From positions 4,106,001 to 4,170,000 of the forward strand of contig CANTUQ010000159.1 in assembly GCA_947683425.1 (NCBI GenBank): a stretch of 64,000 nucleotides of DNA, in the 5' to 3' direction. Each line of letters starts with the position of its first letter. The stretch's first letter is position 1. The notes beneath the pieces are model-generated. The model did no database searches. It saw nothing but the letters and a program-made list of their open reading frames with translations, and had not been told where the DNA came from. The DNA is from Excoecaria cochinchinensis (lineage: Eukaryota > Streptophyta > Magnoliopsida > Malpighiales > Euphorbiaceae). Below, one piece after another: positions 45,346-55,930 of this stretch. Both the position numbers and the translations under genes were made by a program.

Positions 45346-46566
45346 ATGGAGTCGGATCCAAGTGAGTATATGGGCGACACTATGAGCAGTTATAATGTGG
45401 GTCCGAGAGAGAATCCAGTTAGAAGAAATGATCCAGTTAGACAGGATAGACATGAGCGGGAACCTGCACCAGCTGAAGGTGCAAATAGAGGTGTTGCTTT
45501 TGATCCAGCGTTAGTTCAGGGGTTATTACAAGTGGTTGATAGGTTGACTGTACCTAAGGCTCCAACTGAATTGTTAAGAAAGAGAGGAGCAGAGGATTTT
45601 AATGGGACTGCCTTAGATGAATCCGATGTGGCTGAGTTTTGGCTGAAGAGAGTGGACAGGATTTTGCAAGAGATTAGATGTCCTGCTGATCAGAGAGCTT
45701 CTTGTGCTATATCGTTGCTTCAGGGACCAGCATATGATTGGTGGGAACTTGTGATGAGGAATCCTCAGCGACCAGCCGAACTGACTTGGGAATATTTCAA
45801 GAAAGAGTTTGAGCAAAAGTATATATCGAAGGCATACCAAGAAGCGAAATGGAGAGAGTTCATTAGTTTGAAGCAAAGGGGAATGACTGTTAGTGAGTAT
45901 GACAAGGAGTTCAATAGGCTAAGTAAGTATGTGCCTGAGCAATTGTTGACAGATGAGTTCAGATGTAGGCACTTTTTAGAGGGATTGCGTGAAGTATTCA
46001 GAGGCCCTTTGTCTGCGATGATTGTCTTGCAGCCAGTTGGGTATTATCAGATTGTGGCTGCAGCAATGAGGTTAGAGGAATCTGAGGAGATCAAGCAGAG
46101 AATGGCACAGAAGAGAAGAGCACCAGAAGGAGGAAATGTGAGTGCTAAGAAAGCAAAGGGTACACCAGTTGAGCAAGGATCTAGAGGGAGTGTTCCGATG
46201 CCTTCACAGGTTGAGAGTGTAGCCCCACATGGTAGTAAAGGAAATCGAGCACCAGAATGTGAGCACTGTCATAGGTACCATTGGGGTACGTGTCGCAAGA
46301 TTACCGGCGCTTGTTTCAAGTGTGGAAGCATGGAACATCGGTTTGCCTTTTGCCCTGATCGACAAGTGGACCAGAATCAACAAGAGAGTAAGAGATCCAA
46401 TGTCATCCAAAGCAATAGGGATGCAAGTAGAGCTCCGAGAGCACCATCTGAGACGGTGCAGCGACCTGGTGCTACGGAGGATCGTAATCAGCATAGGGCA
46501 TATGCTATGACTGCTGAGAATGTAGCGGGTGCTGCTGGACCTTCGGGTAAGCATTTATATGATTGA
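45346..46566 (+). CDS. E gag (intact)
   Basis: 406-aa gag; the first ATG in the frame is 45346 (upstream extension only offers GTG). The core domain matches D gag: VPKAPTELLRKRGAEDFNG, YDWWELV, FISLKQRGMTVSEYDKEF. Two zinc knuckles: CEHCHRYHWGTC and CFKCGSMEHRFAFC (C-x2-C-x4-H-x4-C). It ends with a proper TGA at 46564, near the position where D has its gag stop, without any protease sequence. No internal stop or frameshift, in contrast to the broken pol genes around it, so gag may be under selection for packaging its own RNA into particles made by an autonomous relative. Confidence 0.92.
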   Translation: MESDPSEYMGDTMSSYNVGPRENPVRRNDPVRQDRHEREPAPAEGANRGVAFDPALVQGLLQVVDRLTVPKAPTELLRKRGAEDFNGTALDESDVAEFWLKRVDRILQEIRCPADQRASCAISLLQGPAYDWWELVMRNPQRPAELTWEYFKKEFEQKYISKAYQEAKWREFISLKQRGMTVSEYDKEFNRLSKYVPEQLLTDEFRCRHFLEGLREVFRGPLSAMIVLQPVGYYQIVAAAMRLEESEEIKQRMAQKRRAPEGGNVSAKKAKGTPVEQGSRGSVPMPSQVESVAPHGSKGNRAPECEHCHRYHWGTCRKITGACFKCGSMEHRFAFCPDRQVDQNQQESKRSNVIQSNRDASRAPRAPSETVQRPGATEDRNQHRAYAMTAENVAGAAGPSGKHLYD

Positions 46567-46642
46567 GTTCTGTTCCCTTTCAGTTTTGGTTTTCGAGTTG
46601 TGTTTGGATAAGCAAGGAAATTTCGAGGACGAAATTTTCTTA
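46567..46642 (+). other. Deletion scar and pol tail of E
   Basis: After the gag stop only about 75 bp remain. They include TTTCGAGGACGAAATTTTCT, the motif that encodes the last residues (FEDEI) of Tekay pol in D, so the extreme 3' end of pol survived an internal deletion. Confidence 0.75.
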
Positions 46643-46655
46643 AGGAGGGGTGAGT
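46643..46655 (+). other. Polypurine tract of E
   Basis: AGGAGGGGTGAGT directly before the 3' LTR start TGTCACACC. Confidence 0.85.
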
Positions 46656-49446
46656 TGTCACACCCCATAAGTGGCCTAATTGGATTTAGTAATTTTTAAT
46701 TGGACAATTAAGGGTAATTGAGTAATTTATTAGTAAAGAGGATTAAATTGAAAGGAAATAAAAGATTTAAATGGCAGATTTTTGTCTAGTGAGTAAAGAG
46801 TATTTTGACAAGGACTTTTTGGTAATTATTTTTTATCAAATGGTAAAAGTGGATTAAGTGGGTCTGTGTTTCGTGCATGTGTGCCAAGTGGTGAGTGAGT
46901 GTGTGTATACGTGGGTGAGAGAAAAGAAAGGGGCTGAATATTTTAGTTTCTGGAAAACAAAACACATGAGTTTTTCTCTCTTGCTCTCTCTCACGTAAAA
47001 CCACTCCTCTTCCCTTGTGTTTCTGTTCTTCTTTTGATTTGCATGGGTTGTTCATCCATTTGTTTTTGAGCTACGGTTTTGAGTATTGAAGATCAAGAGG
47101 TGAGTAAATGAGTTACTATGACTGAACTTCTCCTTGTGTCTCTCTCTGTTACGAGGGTTTAAGTATGAAGTTTTAGTTTCGGTTATCTGAACTTTTGGTC
47201 TTGTTTTTGTCGGTTCATGAATCTGTTGAAGAGAAGAAGGATAAAGGGAAAGAGAAGGTGGTTGATTGAAGAAGGATACAGTGGGCATTTTGGGACTTCA
47301 GTATCAGGTTTGGGAGTGTCTGTTCTTTTGCTCATTTTTGGATCCTAGTTACTGTGTTAATGTGGATGTTAGTATGTGTGTTTGTTTATTTATATGCATG
47401 AAAAATATAATGTGTATACATGAATTCTGAGGAAGTGAATATCGATGAGTATGTAAACAGGATGAATATGTATGAGTTTGAATGTAAAATTCTGAGTTGT
47501 GACTTTCTCTGTTAATTTACTGTGATTATATGATATTCTGAATTTGTGAATGAAATTGCTGTAAATGTGTTCAGAAGACTTAAAGGTACGTGTATGGATG
47601 ATTTTTGCATGAAAAATGGTTTTAGACAAATGGGGTTTTGAATTTGGAGAGTGCTCTGTTTTCTGGACTTTCTGGTTTTCACGTTTTTCTGGGAAATTTT
47701 GAGGATTGGTTTGGAGAAGAAGAAGAGACTGTGAGAAGAAGATCACGTGACGTGATGGAGCATCACGCCGTGACCCCCTCCTTTGGGAAGTCACGAGACG
47801 TGATGGGGCATCACGCCGTGATCCCCTCCTCTGGGAACTCTTTGTGAAGAAAGGAAGAAGCAGAAGTGAGGGAAGAGATCACGTGACGTGAGGGAGCATC
47901 ACGCCGTGACCTCTTCTCTGAAGAAGGTCACGAGACGTGATGCCTCATCACGCCGTGACCTGCTTCCTCTTCCTGCGTGTCACGACACAGATCTCGTGAC
48001 TTCTCCTCCTCCCTTCTCAGGCGTCACGAGACGTGACTGTTGGTCACGCCGTGACTGCCTGCTGTTCTTGCTTGGCGCTCGCGTGAAGCTTGCATCACAA
48101 GATTGCCTGGCGTTCGCGTGAATCTGGGGTCACGACGTGACTGGAGGTCACGACGTGACCAGCCTTCCTCCAGCTGCCTGTTTTCTTAAAAGCAAGGTTT
48201 AAAACTTCTGATTTCAAGGGTTTTACACTGCATAACAACTAATTATTTTTAAAAATCTGAATTATAGTTAATAATTGAATAGTATTGGGTTTTGAATACA
48301 TGATTAATAATTAATATACATGATTTACACTTTTTATAATTTATTTGACATGGATTAATTCAATGTGAGCTATATGTCCTTATTACCTTCAGTATTGATA
48401 TTTATATGTTTAAATGTTTCTGAATTTGCTTATGATATAAGTATACATGATTTATAAGCTAGTATTTAATGGAATTCTCATGATTTGATATATGAATTGT
48501 TGAGTTGTATCATTTGAGCCTGAATAGTCATAGTAGTGGATAAGTAAGCGCTTACTTAGGTCAGTGTGTGTGTGCAGCTGCTATATGATAAAAATGTTAT
48601 ATGCGGGTCCGTTTGGATCCTTGTTTCGACCATGTTTGGTCTATATAGAAATAAAGCGAGACCTCGGTCTCTATATGAAAAATTACATGTTTTGAGACTC
48701 ATGTCTCTATATGCTTGGGATACTGTGTTCTATCAGTATCCATTTGACCGCATCCACTTCTAGAGAGTATTTTAGACTAGTCAGGCTATGAGTTTAAATG
48801 TGTTGCATATATTGAAATGCACTTTTGACATGATTACAAGTATATGATGTATATGAATTCTTGCATAGCATTATTTCGCACCTTGAATCTATATTCTTGT
48901 AATGATGAGATTTATGAATTGAGTACTTAATTGCCTTTGAGTTTGAATCTTTAGATTATTGTATTGTAGTAAATATTGTATGTGTATATTGTATGTTTGC
49001 TTTGTTCCTCCCCACTAAGCGTTATCGCTTAGCACGGGCTCTTTTCCCGTGCAGGTGGCGAGTTTGGATCTGGAGTCAGATATCTGCGGGTCGGCCACTA
49101 GGAGTCTTTTTGGATGAAGTTGTTACATTTGAAGTCTTCCGCTGTAATTTTTGTACATGGCTTGTGTATAGCAAAATGAATCTTTTGTAAAGAAACAAGT
49201 ATATTTTTGTATATGTATTTGCTTACGAGCCCTTTTTTGTAAAAAATGATATAAATATGATATATGTATAAGGACTTGATATATATATATATGTTACAGG
49301 AATTTTCTGATTAAATGATTAAAAGTTTCTTTAAATCTCATTTGGTTTTCTTTTATTTATTTATACAAGAGTAAATGTATATGATTATATGTGTTTACCC
49401 GCGTGGCACTCCGGTATCCTTCCAACGGGGATGGCGGGGTGTTACA
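46656..49446 (+). mobile_element. 3' LTR of E
   Basis: Same length as the 5' LTR and differing at only a handful of positions (for example in the array at 47782 and 48077, and at 49246), which indicates a recent insertion. Confidence 0.95.
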
Positions 49447-49451
49447 TTGCC

Positions 49452-49553
49452 CATCATTGCAATCATTCGGGCTTCAAATTCCTCCATTCTCTTTCCTACC
49501 TCCTCAACGATTACTGCCCGGGTTGCATCAGACTCATTTGATGGATTAGCCAT
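49452..49553 (-). pseudogene. A gag, N-terminal part right of E
   Basis: Begins MANPSNESDATRAVIVEEVG at ATG 49553 and runs to the E insertion. The frame is also open upstream to 49868, and a T-rich acceptor-like site (TTTGCATTTCAG, minus, near 49710) suggests a 5'UTR intron end, so the start could lie further upstream. The reading frame continues into 42421 across the E insertion. Confidence 0.75.
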
Positions 49554-50474
49554 GCTTACTTCTGTTGATGATTCGGAAGAAAACCCCACACTATTTTCTG
49601 AGATTGAATCTGAACTCTGAGCTGACACTAACTCAGTTAACCCCAAAAGCGGCGTCCTTCTTAACCGTCCGTCGGGACCTCTAGACCACCCAGGAGAATC
49701 TATGATGGCTGAAATGCAAAAATTGTTAAGATGATGCATGATTAAAATGCAATGCATGCTCGTGCTGATGCAACATAGACAAACACATGCAAGCAGATAG
49801 ATCTTTCCAACCTTGTATCTCCCACACACGTGGTAATGCGGTCTCTTTCCTAGGTGGGCTTGATCCATGGGTTAACGGGGAACCCAATGGACACGTATGG
49901 TGCGCGGTGAAAAACCGGCAGCATAACAGCTCCTATCTAATGTACATACGTATGGGTGTTTGGCAATTATGTATTTAAACAATTCAACTTAACTAAGATG
50001 GGCCCACCAGGGCATGAAAGCATTTGATGAAGACCATTTAATTAAATTGATTTCGTTTAATATATGATGGCCCATATAGCAAGCATAGTATTACGGTACA
50101 TTTCACCTAGTGGAAGTATCTATTGCCATTACATGAGCTTTGGACAAGGGAGATGTTACTTTAAGGCTACCCAAGCATGATCCCTGCCGACGGGTCTAGC
50201 TCATCACAAGCATAGCGACCGGTCGGGTCGTCATTTTGATATACCATTGAGGTACGTGGCTTGGGCTGGTGATTATCCTTAACACTTCCCCAAATTGAGT
50301 GAAAATGAGGTCGTGCTTCGGGAACGCACCGGGGCTTGAAAAGGGACCAAACTAACTTAATCTAAAGCTCTAATGAGATGATATGCAATTTTGAGATAAA
50401 GCGAATTTATGAATTAAATTTTAGCCACAAATGTTAAACGAGGTATTTTCAAATTGAAATCTCGAACCATATCG
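49554..50474 (-). other. 5'UTR of A
   Basis: About 900 bp between PBS and gag start with no convincing upstream gene; Ogre-type extra ORF1 is not seen. A candidate intron acceptor is near 49710. Confidence 0.6.
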
Positions 50475-50492
50475 TCCCCAGTGGAGTCGCCA
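50475..50492 (-). other. Primer binding site of A (tRNA-Arg)
   Basis: Minus-strand TGGCGACTCCACTGGGGA, one base from the LTR. It is complementary to the 3' end of plant tRNA-Arg(ACG) (as recalled, CCCCAGCGGAGTCGCCA) with one mismatch. A tRNA-Arg PBS is a hallmark of Tat/Ogre elements. Confidence 0.85.
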
Positions 50493-50493
50493 C

Positions 50494-52736
50494 TGTGACG
50501 CGCGCCGGATCCCGAGCGCCGCCCTTTCGGACCGCCCGCACGTGGGCGATCGGGGCATTTGCGGGTCCGTTGACATCTTGCGATAAATCGCAAGTGCGTC
50601 TATGTTGGGCAACAAGGAGGTATCATGGAGTCGCCACCCAATAGAACATTGGGAAAGTTTCTCTCGCCTCGGAGAGCCTAAGACTTGCGCATTTTATCCA
50701 TATTGGGCCATGAGGCCTAGGATTAGCGCTAAAGCCTCGTGACCCAAGAAGTATTTTGGAGGATAACCTCTAACCTCTCGAGCCCAAAGACCAGAGCTGG
50801 GTCCGGGATTTCTCATCTATTTCTACCTCGATTAATTTATGATCAAATTTTAATTATCATTAATTCGCTCTCTCTCCACACGATGCAATTTTAATCTAAA
50901 AGCGCATTTATACATGTTAGAAAAACCATAAATTAGCAAGTAAAGCAATGAATTACAATAATATAAGGAGCGGAATACAATTCCCTTTTAAAAGTGCAAA
51001 CATGCATAAAACCGGGGAATTTATTAATCATGAGGACTTTGGTCCCCGCATGCACAATTAAAGAAAATATTCTGGATGTGATGATCTTATTTGGGATGAA
51101 AACTGGGACATTGGTCCCGCTTTATTATGAAAGATCCAAGTTAATTTAGTAAAAATATTTTGGTGATTTTTATTTTGGTGCGCATAAGAAAACATTTTAT
51201 TTAATGAATATATACAAGGCAATGTAAATAAAATGGGAATTAAAAATGTATAAAGAAAATACCAAACCCCGCAACTCCTCCTTCATGTGCATGGATGCTC
51301 AAATGAGAATAAAACAATGATTTGCAACCAAAAATCAAAAAGAAATTCATGTTAGTGATTAGGCCAACGAAATAATACAACATAAAAGGTAATATGTACA
51401 ATGACCATATAACATGCATAAGATACTATAACATGCATAAAAAATAATTATGATGCAATTTAACATGCATAAAGTGATTAGGATGCAATTTAACATGCAT
51501 AAGGTGATGAAGTATCATGGCATATGCAACTTATAAATAATAGTTATTAACATACATGGAAGATTAGTGACAATCAATTTTATTATTGTTAAGACATGAA
51601 TAAATGTGTAACATGAGAATAACACAACTTAACATGCATGACTAGCATAAAATAATGATTATAACACTCATACATGCAAAAGAATGCATAATAATAAACA
51701 TGATATAGCATTAAGAAATTAAAGGTATTTACAACCTAAAACATGCATAATTACATGAACAAAGAATAATTTGACATAAAAAAAGATAATGGGATTTAAA
51801 AAGCTTATTTGTTATATGAATAATTGAAGATATAAAAAATAAGAAGAAGAATATGGAGACTAAGAGAATTTACATGTTTGATATGTTAATTGGAAGCCAA
51901 AATAAATGAAATTAACAAGAGAATTAATGAGTAAAGCCAAGAATAATTACCCTCAAATTCAGTTTTGAAGAATTGAAGATAGAAGTGTTGAATTCCTTGT
52001 CTTCTCTTGTGAAAATCCTTAGAAAATAGCTTGAAAACTTGAAGAAAAGCTCTTGGAAACAAGTGTGTAAGATGAATTTTTTTCTCTCAACTCAAAGCTC
52101 CAAAATTCAGTTTTTTTCTCACAAAATGTTCTTGGTTCGTCCTCCCTTTGTTCTGAATTTTTCTAGTGTTTTTAACCATCAAAAACTACCCAAAAACCAC
52201 CCAAAACCGTCCAAAAACCGCTAAAAATCGTGTTTGGGTCGAAAAATGGGCGAAATGGGCGAAGTGGGGCGAGAAATCGGCGTCAGGGGCGAGAGATCGT
52301 GCGCGTCGCGCACGTTTCCGCGCGATTTGCGCGGAGTTTCCGCGCACGACGTGCGCGAGGCGAGCGACGCCCTGCGCGTCGCTCGCGCGGAGCGCGCGCT
52401 CCGTGCGCGGAGCGCACGGAAATTCCCGACGGCCCTTGGCCGTCGCCTTTTCGTCGCGATTATTTTCCCCTATTTTATTTTCAACATTTTTCCATCATTT
52501 TTCACTTTTTTTTTTTTTTTTTTTTTTTTATAAAATACCCTCAACCTAAAACACACTTTTTCTTCTTCAAAATAATTTAAAAAATATTTTTAAATATTTT
52601 TAAAATACCCTTTTTACTCACCGAAAAGACAAGGAAAATCACTTCTGAACTCCAATCTTTTTGCCTATAAGCCGGCATAGCTAAATTTCATCATCGGGTA
52701 ATCCTGATCAAGGCTACTCGGGACCCGGTGTCTACA
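50494..52736 (-). mobile_element. 5' LTR of A
   Basis: 2,243 bp. Differs from the left LTR by scattered substitutions, a 9-bp duplication (GGGCGAAAT region near 52250), altered spacing in the GC island (52400) and T-run length (52506-52529). Confidence 0.95.
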
Positions 52737-53590
52737 CCGGGCATCGATTTTCTTGAAAGATTCAGCCTCTACCCACTTGGTGAAGTAATCGATGAAGACT
52801 ATGATAAACCTATATCCATTGGAGGCTGTAGAGCGTATCTCTCCCATAATATCTATTTCCAAAGCTGCAAATGGCCAAGGTGATGTTAAGTTATGCAATT
52901 CTGAAACCGGCAGATGCCTGAAGTCCGCATATTGTTGGCATAATTGACACTGCTTCACATATTTTGAATAGTCCGTATCCATTGTGAGCCAATAAAACCC
53001 TTATCGCATAATCTTTTTTGCTAACTTTAGACCGTTCATGTGATCTCTATAGAGCCCAACATGAGTTTCTTCCATAACTTTCATGGCTTCTCTCTCATCT
53101 AAGCATCTTAATTGAATACCATCAACTTCTCATTTGTACAGCACACCATTTACAAAGATAAACTGAGTGGAAAGCTTGTGAATCAATCTTTGATCCTTCT
53201 TGGTGGCCTCTTCGGGGAATAATGTCTTTTCTAAGTAATTCTTAATGTCATAAAACCATGGCTTCTCATTAACAACCTCAATTTCCATTATCTATTCAGA
53301 TTCAAAGATGGGCTTTTCTGAACTTGGGATTAACATTGGTTTCATTATGACCCCTTCGGGGCTATCTCACATGGATACAAAGTGGCAAGGGCATCCACCA
53401 ACTGGTTTTCATCCTTAGGGACAAAGCGAAATGTACATGTTTCGAATTGATTGCTCAAAATCTTCAAGTGTTTTATGTACTGCATCAATCGCTCTTCCTT
53501 AATAGACCACTCTCCTCGAATCTGATGGATTATAAGCGATAAATCCCTGAAAACTTTTTCTTTCTTTGCCCCAAGGCCAGTAATACCTCC
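52737..53590 (-). pseudogene. Tat element B: second RNase H end and integrase N-terminal half
   Basis: Minus-strand remnant: CQLCQQYADFRHLPVSELHN, DIMGEIRSTASNGYRF and DYFTKWVEAESFKK are clear (52740-52990), followed upstream by a badly decayed second RNase H (several stops and shifts between 52990 and 53590). Cut at 52737 by A; the other half is at 31533-32242. Confidence 0.8.
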
Positions 53591-54276
53591 AATCTAAAAA
53601 TACAAGCCTTGTATTCGGCTTCGTTATTAGTAGCCTTGTACCTTAGTTTCTTGGCTAATTGAAATTTTTCACCATCTGGGGTTGTAAGAATGGTCTCTAC
53701 TCCTACCCCCTTATTGTTAACTGCTCTATCAAAATGTGAATGCCAACCCTGAACTGCAATGGCCGTAACGTCCTCATCTGGGAAATTAAACTCAATTAAA
53801 TCTCCTTCGATAGGGTGCTCTGCCAAGAATTCTACTACTGTGCGCCCCTTGATTGTTTTTTTGGTGACATATTCAACATCAAATTCTTGTAGGAGCAGTA
53901 ACCATCTTCCCATCTTTCCTACTAAAGAAGGTACTTCTTGAAGGTATCTGAGAGGATTCTTCTTAGCGATAGCTTGCACCTTATAAGAATGGAAGTAGTG
54001 TCTTAATTTCTTAGAGGCCCAAATCACCACTAGGCAAATCTTTTTGACTTCCGTATATTTGATCTCATAAGAAAAAAACTTCTTACTAAGATAATAAACT
54101 GCAAATTCTATTCCGAATTCATCTTCTTGAGCCATCATGGCACCTACAGAGCTATTTTTTATTGCTAAGTGTGGGATCAAAGGCTTGATTGGATGAGATG
54201 GTCTCAAAATTGGAGGGTTTAACAAATATTCCTCAATGGTTTCGAAAATCGTTTGACAGTCATCATTCCATATCAC
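53530..54276 (-). pseudogene. Tat element B: degenerate RNase H and start of second RNase H
   Basis: Contains AVYYLSKKFFSYEIKYTEV, KICLVVIWASKKLRHYF and the GKMGRWLLLLQEFDVEYVT segment, then the beginning of the second RNase H (FDRAVNNKGVG, NNEAEYKACIF). As in A the first RNase H lacks the catalytic aspartates (LAIKNSS, IAKKNP), so the loss predates the split of A and B. In B the second RNase H reads FDR instead of FDG. Confidence 0.82.
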
Positions 54277-55197
54277 AAGCTAATTCTTCCTGGGCAGTTT
54301 AAAGATGGGCTCACAAATTGATGTAAGTTTAGCAATGAATCTGCTGATGTATTGCAATTTCCCTAGGAAACTCCTGACATCATTTTCCTTTTGGGGAACT
54401 GGCATGTCCCTGATGGCCTTGACCTTATCAGGATTGATCTTAATTCCTCTCTAACTGACCACATGACCCACAAGCTTCACCGAGGTAACTCCAAAGATGC
54501 ACTTCTTAGGGTTCAGCTGTAAGTTATATCTATCAATCCTCCAAAAGAATTTCTCTAAAGCCTCAAAATGATCTTCTCTGGTAGCCGACTTGATCATCAT
54601 GTCGTCGACATATACTTTCACTTTTTTATGAATCAGGTCATCGAGGATCCTAGTAGCCATCATTTGATAGGTTGCACCCGCATTTTTCAAATAAAAAGGC
54701 ATTTCCTTATAAGAGAATGTACACCATTCGGTGATGAAGGCTGTCTTAATCCAATCAACTATCTTATTGAGGATCTGATTATACCCAGCATATCCATCCA
54801 CAAAGCTATAAATCATACAAGTAGCTACACTTTCCACTAAGACGTCGATGTATGGTAGAGAAAAATCATCTTTTGGACAAGCCTTGCTCAAATCCCGATA
54901 GTCTACACATACGTATACTTTTCCATTGTTCTTGGACATTGGGACAAAATTAGCCAACCAAGTCGGCTATTGAACTTCTATGAGAAACTTGGCCTCAATC
55001 TATTTGTGAACCTTTTCCTTAAACTTTTTCGTCCATTTTGGAAGGAGACATCTAAGTTTTTACTTAACTGGTTTATGATTTTGATATGTTGGTAAGGCAT
55101 GTTCGGCGATTTCATGGTCGATTCTTGGCATGTTATCGTAAGTCCAGTCAAAGACTTTTTCATATTTTTTTAAGATTCTCTCAAAGTTTAATCTCTC
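54277..55197 (-). pseudogene. Tat element B: reverse transcriptase
   Basis: RT remnant with VCVDYRDLSKACPKDDFSLP, TAFITEWCTFSYKEMPFYLK and the catalytic YVDDMM near 54595. Stops at 54451 and around 54960-55160, and scattered substitutions (MPFGL changed to MPFYL), show long inactivity. Parallel to 37934-39307 in A. Confidence 0.85.
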
Positions 55198-55930
55198 TTA
55201 AGGAGTTATGTTAGATGCTATCAAGATTTCCTTTGGGTTTTCCAAAGTTTTGAGATTAAATGGAGTGGCATTAGTTGAATTAATATCAAATATGAATGAG
55301 TCATGATAATAATTATGCATAGTGAAATCATTAGAAACATTGCACAGGCAAGCAAAATTGTTCATCTTATTAATGGAATCAGAAACATCATAAACATCGC
55401 TAAAAAGTTCTGGAATAAAAAGAAAATCTAATTGAGTATTATCTTCTTTCACTAGCGATGTGGATGTTGCAGCCGATAGTTGAGTAGCATCTTGACTTTT
55501 TAGAGGCTCTTCAGCAACCTCCAATGGAATCTTGTCCTTGTTCTTCAAGCTTGCAGCTTTTTCTTCTACCTTCTTTTTACCCTTCACTCGAGTAGCCATC
55601 AGCCTATTATTGATGATCTCTTCAAGTGTATCTCGAAGCCAAAGAATGCCTTGGATCATAATTTCTTCATCCCAAAAGCCCTCTATTGGCTTGATAAATC
55701 CAATGTCCCAATCAAAGATGTCATTAAAAACCTCGAATCCTAGTACGATCCTCCCGATCTATCCACTGGGGTTTAGCTTTTCCAGTATAAGCACATACCG
55801 AGGTAGCTGGCACAAAACTCTCTATAATGTGAGGGATCTTAATGCCGTCTTCTTACTCATCATTGTTGTGCCTTTATACCCGAGGCCCCTCCGATCTTTC
55901 TGTCCCCTTATTGTAAAAGCTGCTTGTGGC
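55198..55930 (-). pseudogene. Tat element B: C-terminal gag/protease linker
   Basis: Matches the end of A gag and the linker: TIRGQKDRRGLGYKG (end of the G-patch-like segment, near 55880), ATRVKGKKKVEEKA and LDFLFIPELFSDV. Where A has a stop after LFIP, B has glutamate. The gene is cut at 55930 by LTR G; the protease and gag body lie beyond the window, if they exist. Confidence 0.78.

Larger units (their letters stand above)
42422..49446 (+). mobile_element. Non-autonomous Tekay derivative E (TR-GAG-like)
   Basis: Complete plus-oriented element with perfect 5-bp target duplication TTGCC (42417-42421, 49447-49451). LTRs 42422-45212 and 46656-49446 are the same length (2,791 bp) and nearly identical. 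The 1,443-bp internal region has only a PBS, an intact gag and a polypurine tract; protease, RT, RNase H, integrase are absent. Gag and LTR modules are homologous to D. This matches the described TR-GAG class of gag-only elements that depend on an autonomous partner. It lies in gag of A. Confidence 0.95.
32243..52736 (-). mobile_element. Complete Tat-lineage retrotransposon A (Ogre/Retand-like)
   Basis: Minus-oriented element of 20.5 kb, 13.5 kb without the nested element E. LTRs 32243-34473 and 50494-52736 differ by roughly 1 percent by eye. Target duplication CCAGG (32238-32242) / CCGGG (52737-52741), differing by one CpG-type transition. The PBS matches the 3' end of tRNA-Arg(ACG), characteristic of Tat. 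One continuous gag-pol frame encodes gag, protease, G-patch-like segment, RT, degenerate RNase H, a second RNase H and integrase, broken by four single stop codons and by E. It sits in the integrase gene of B. Confidence 0.95.
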
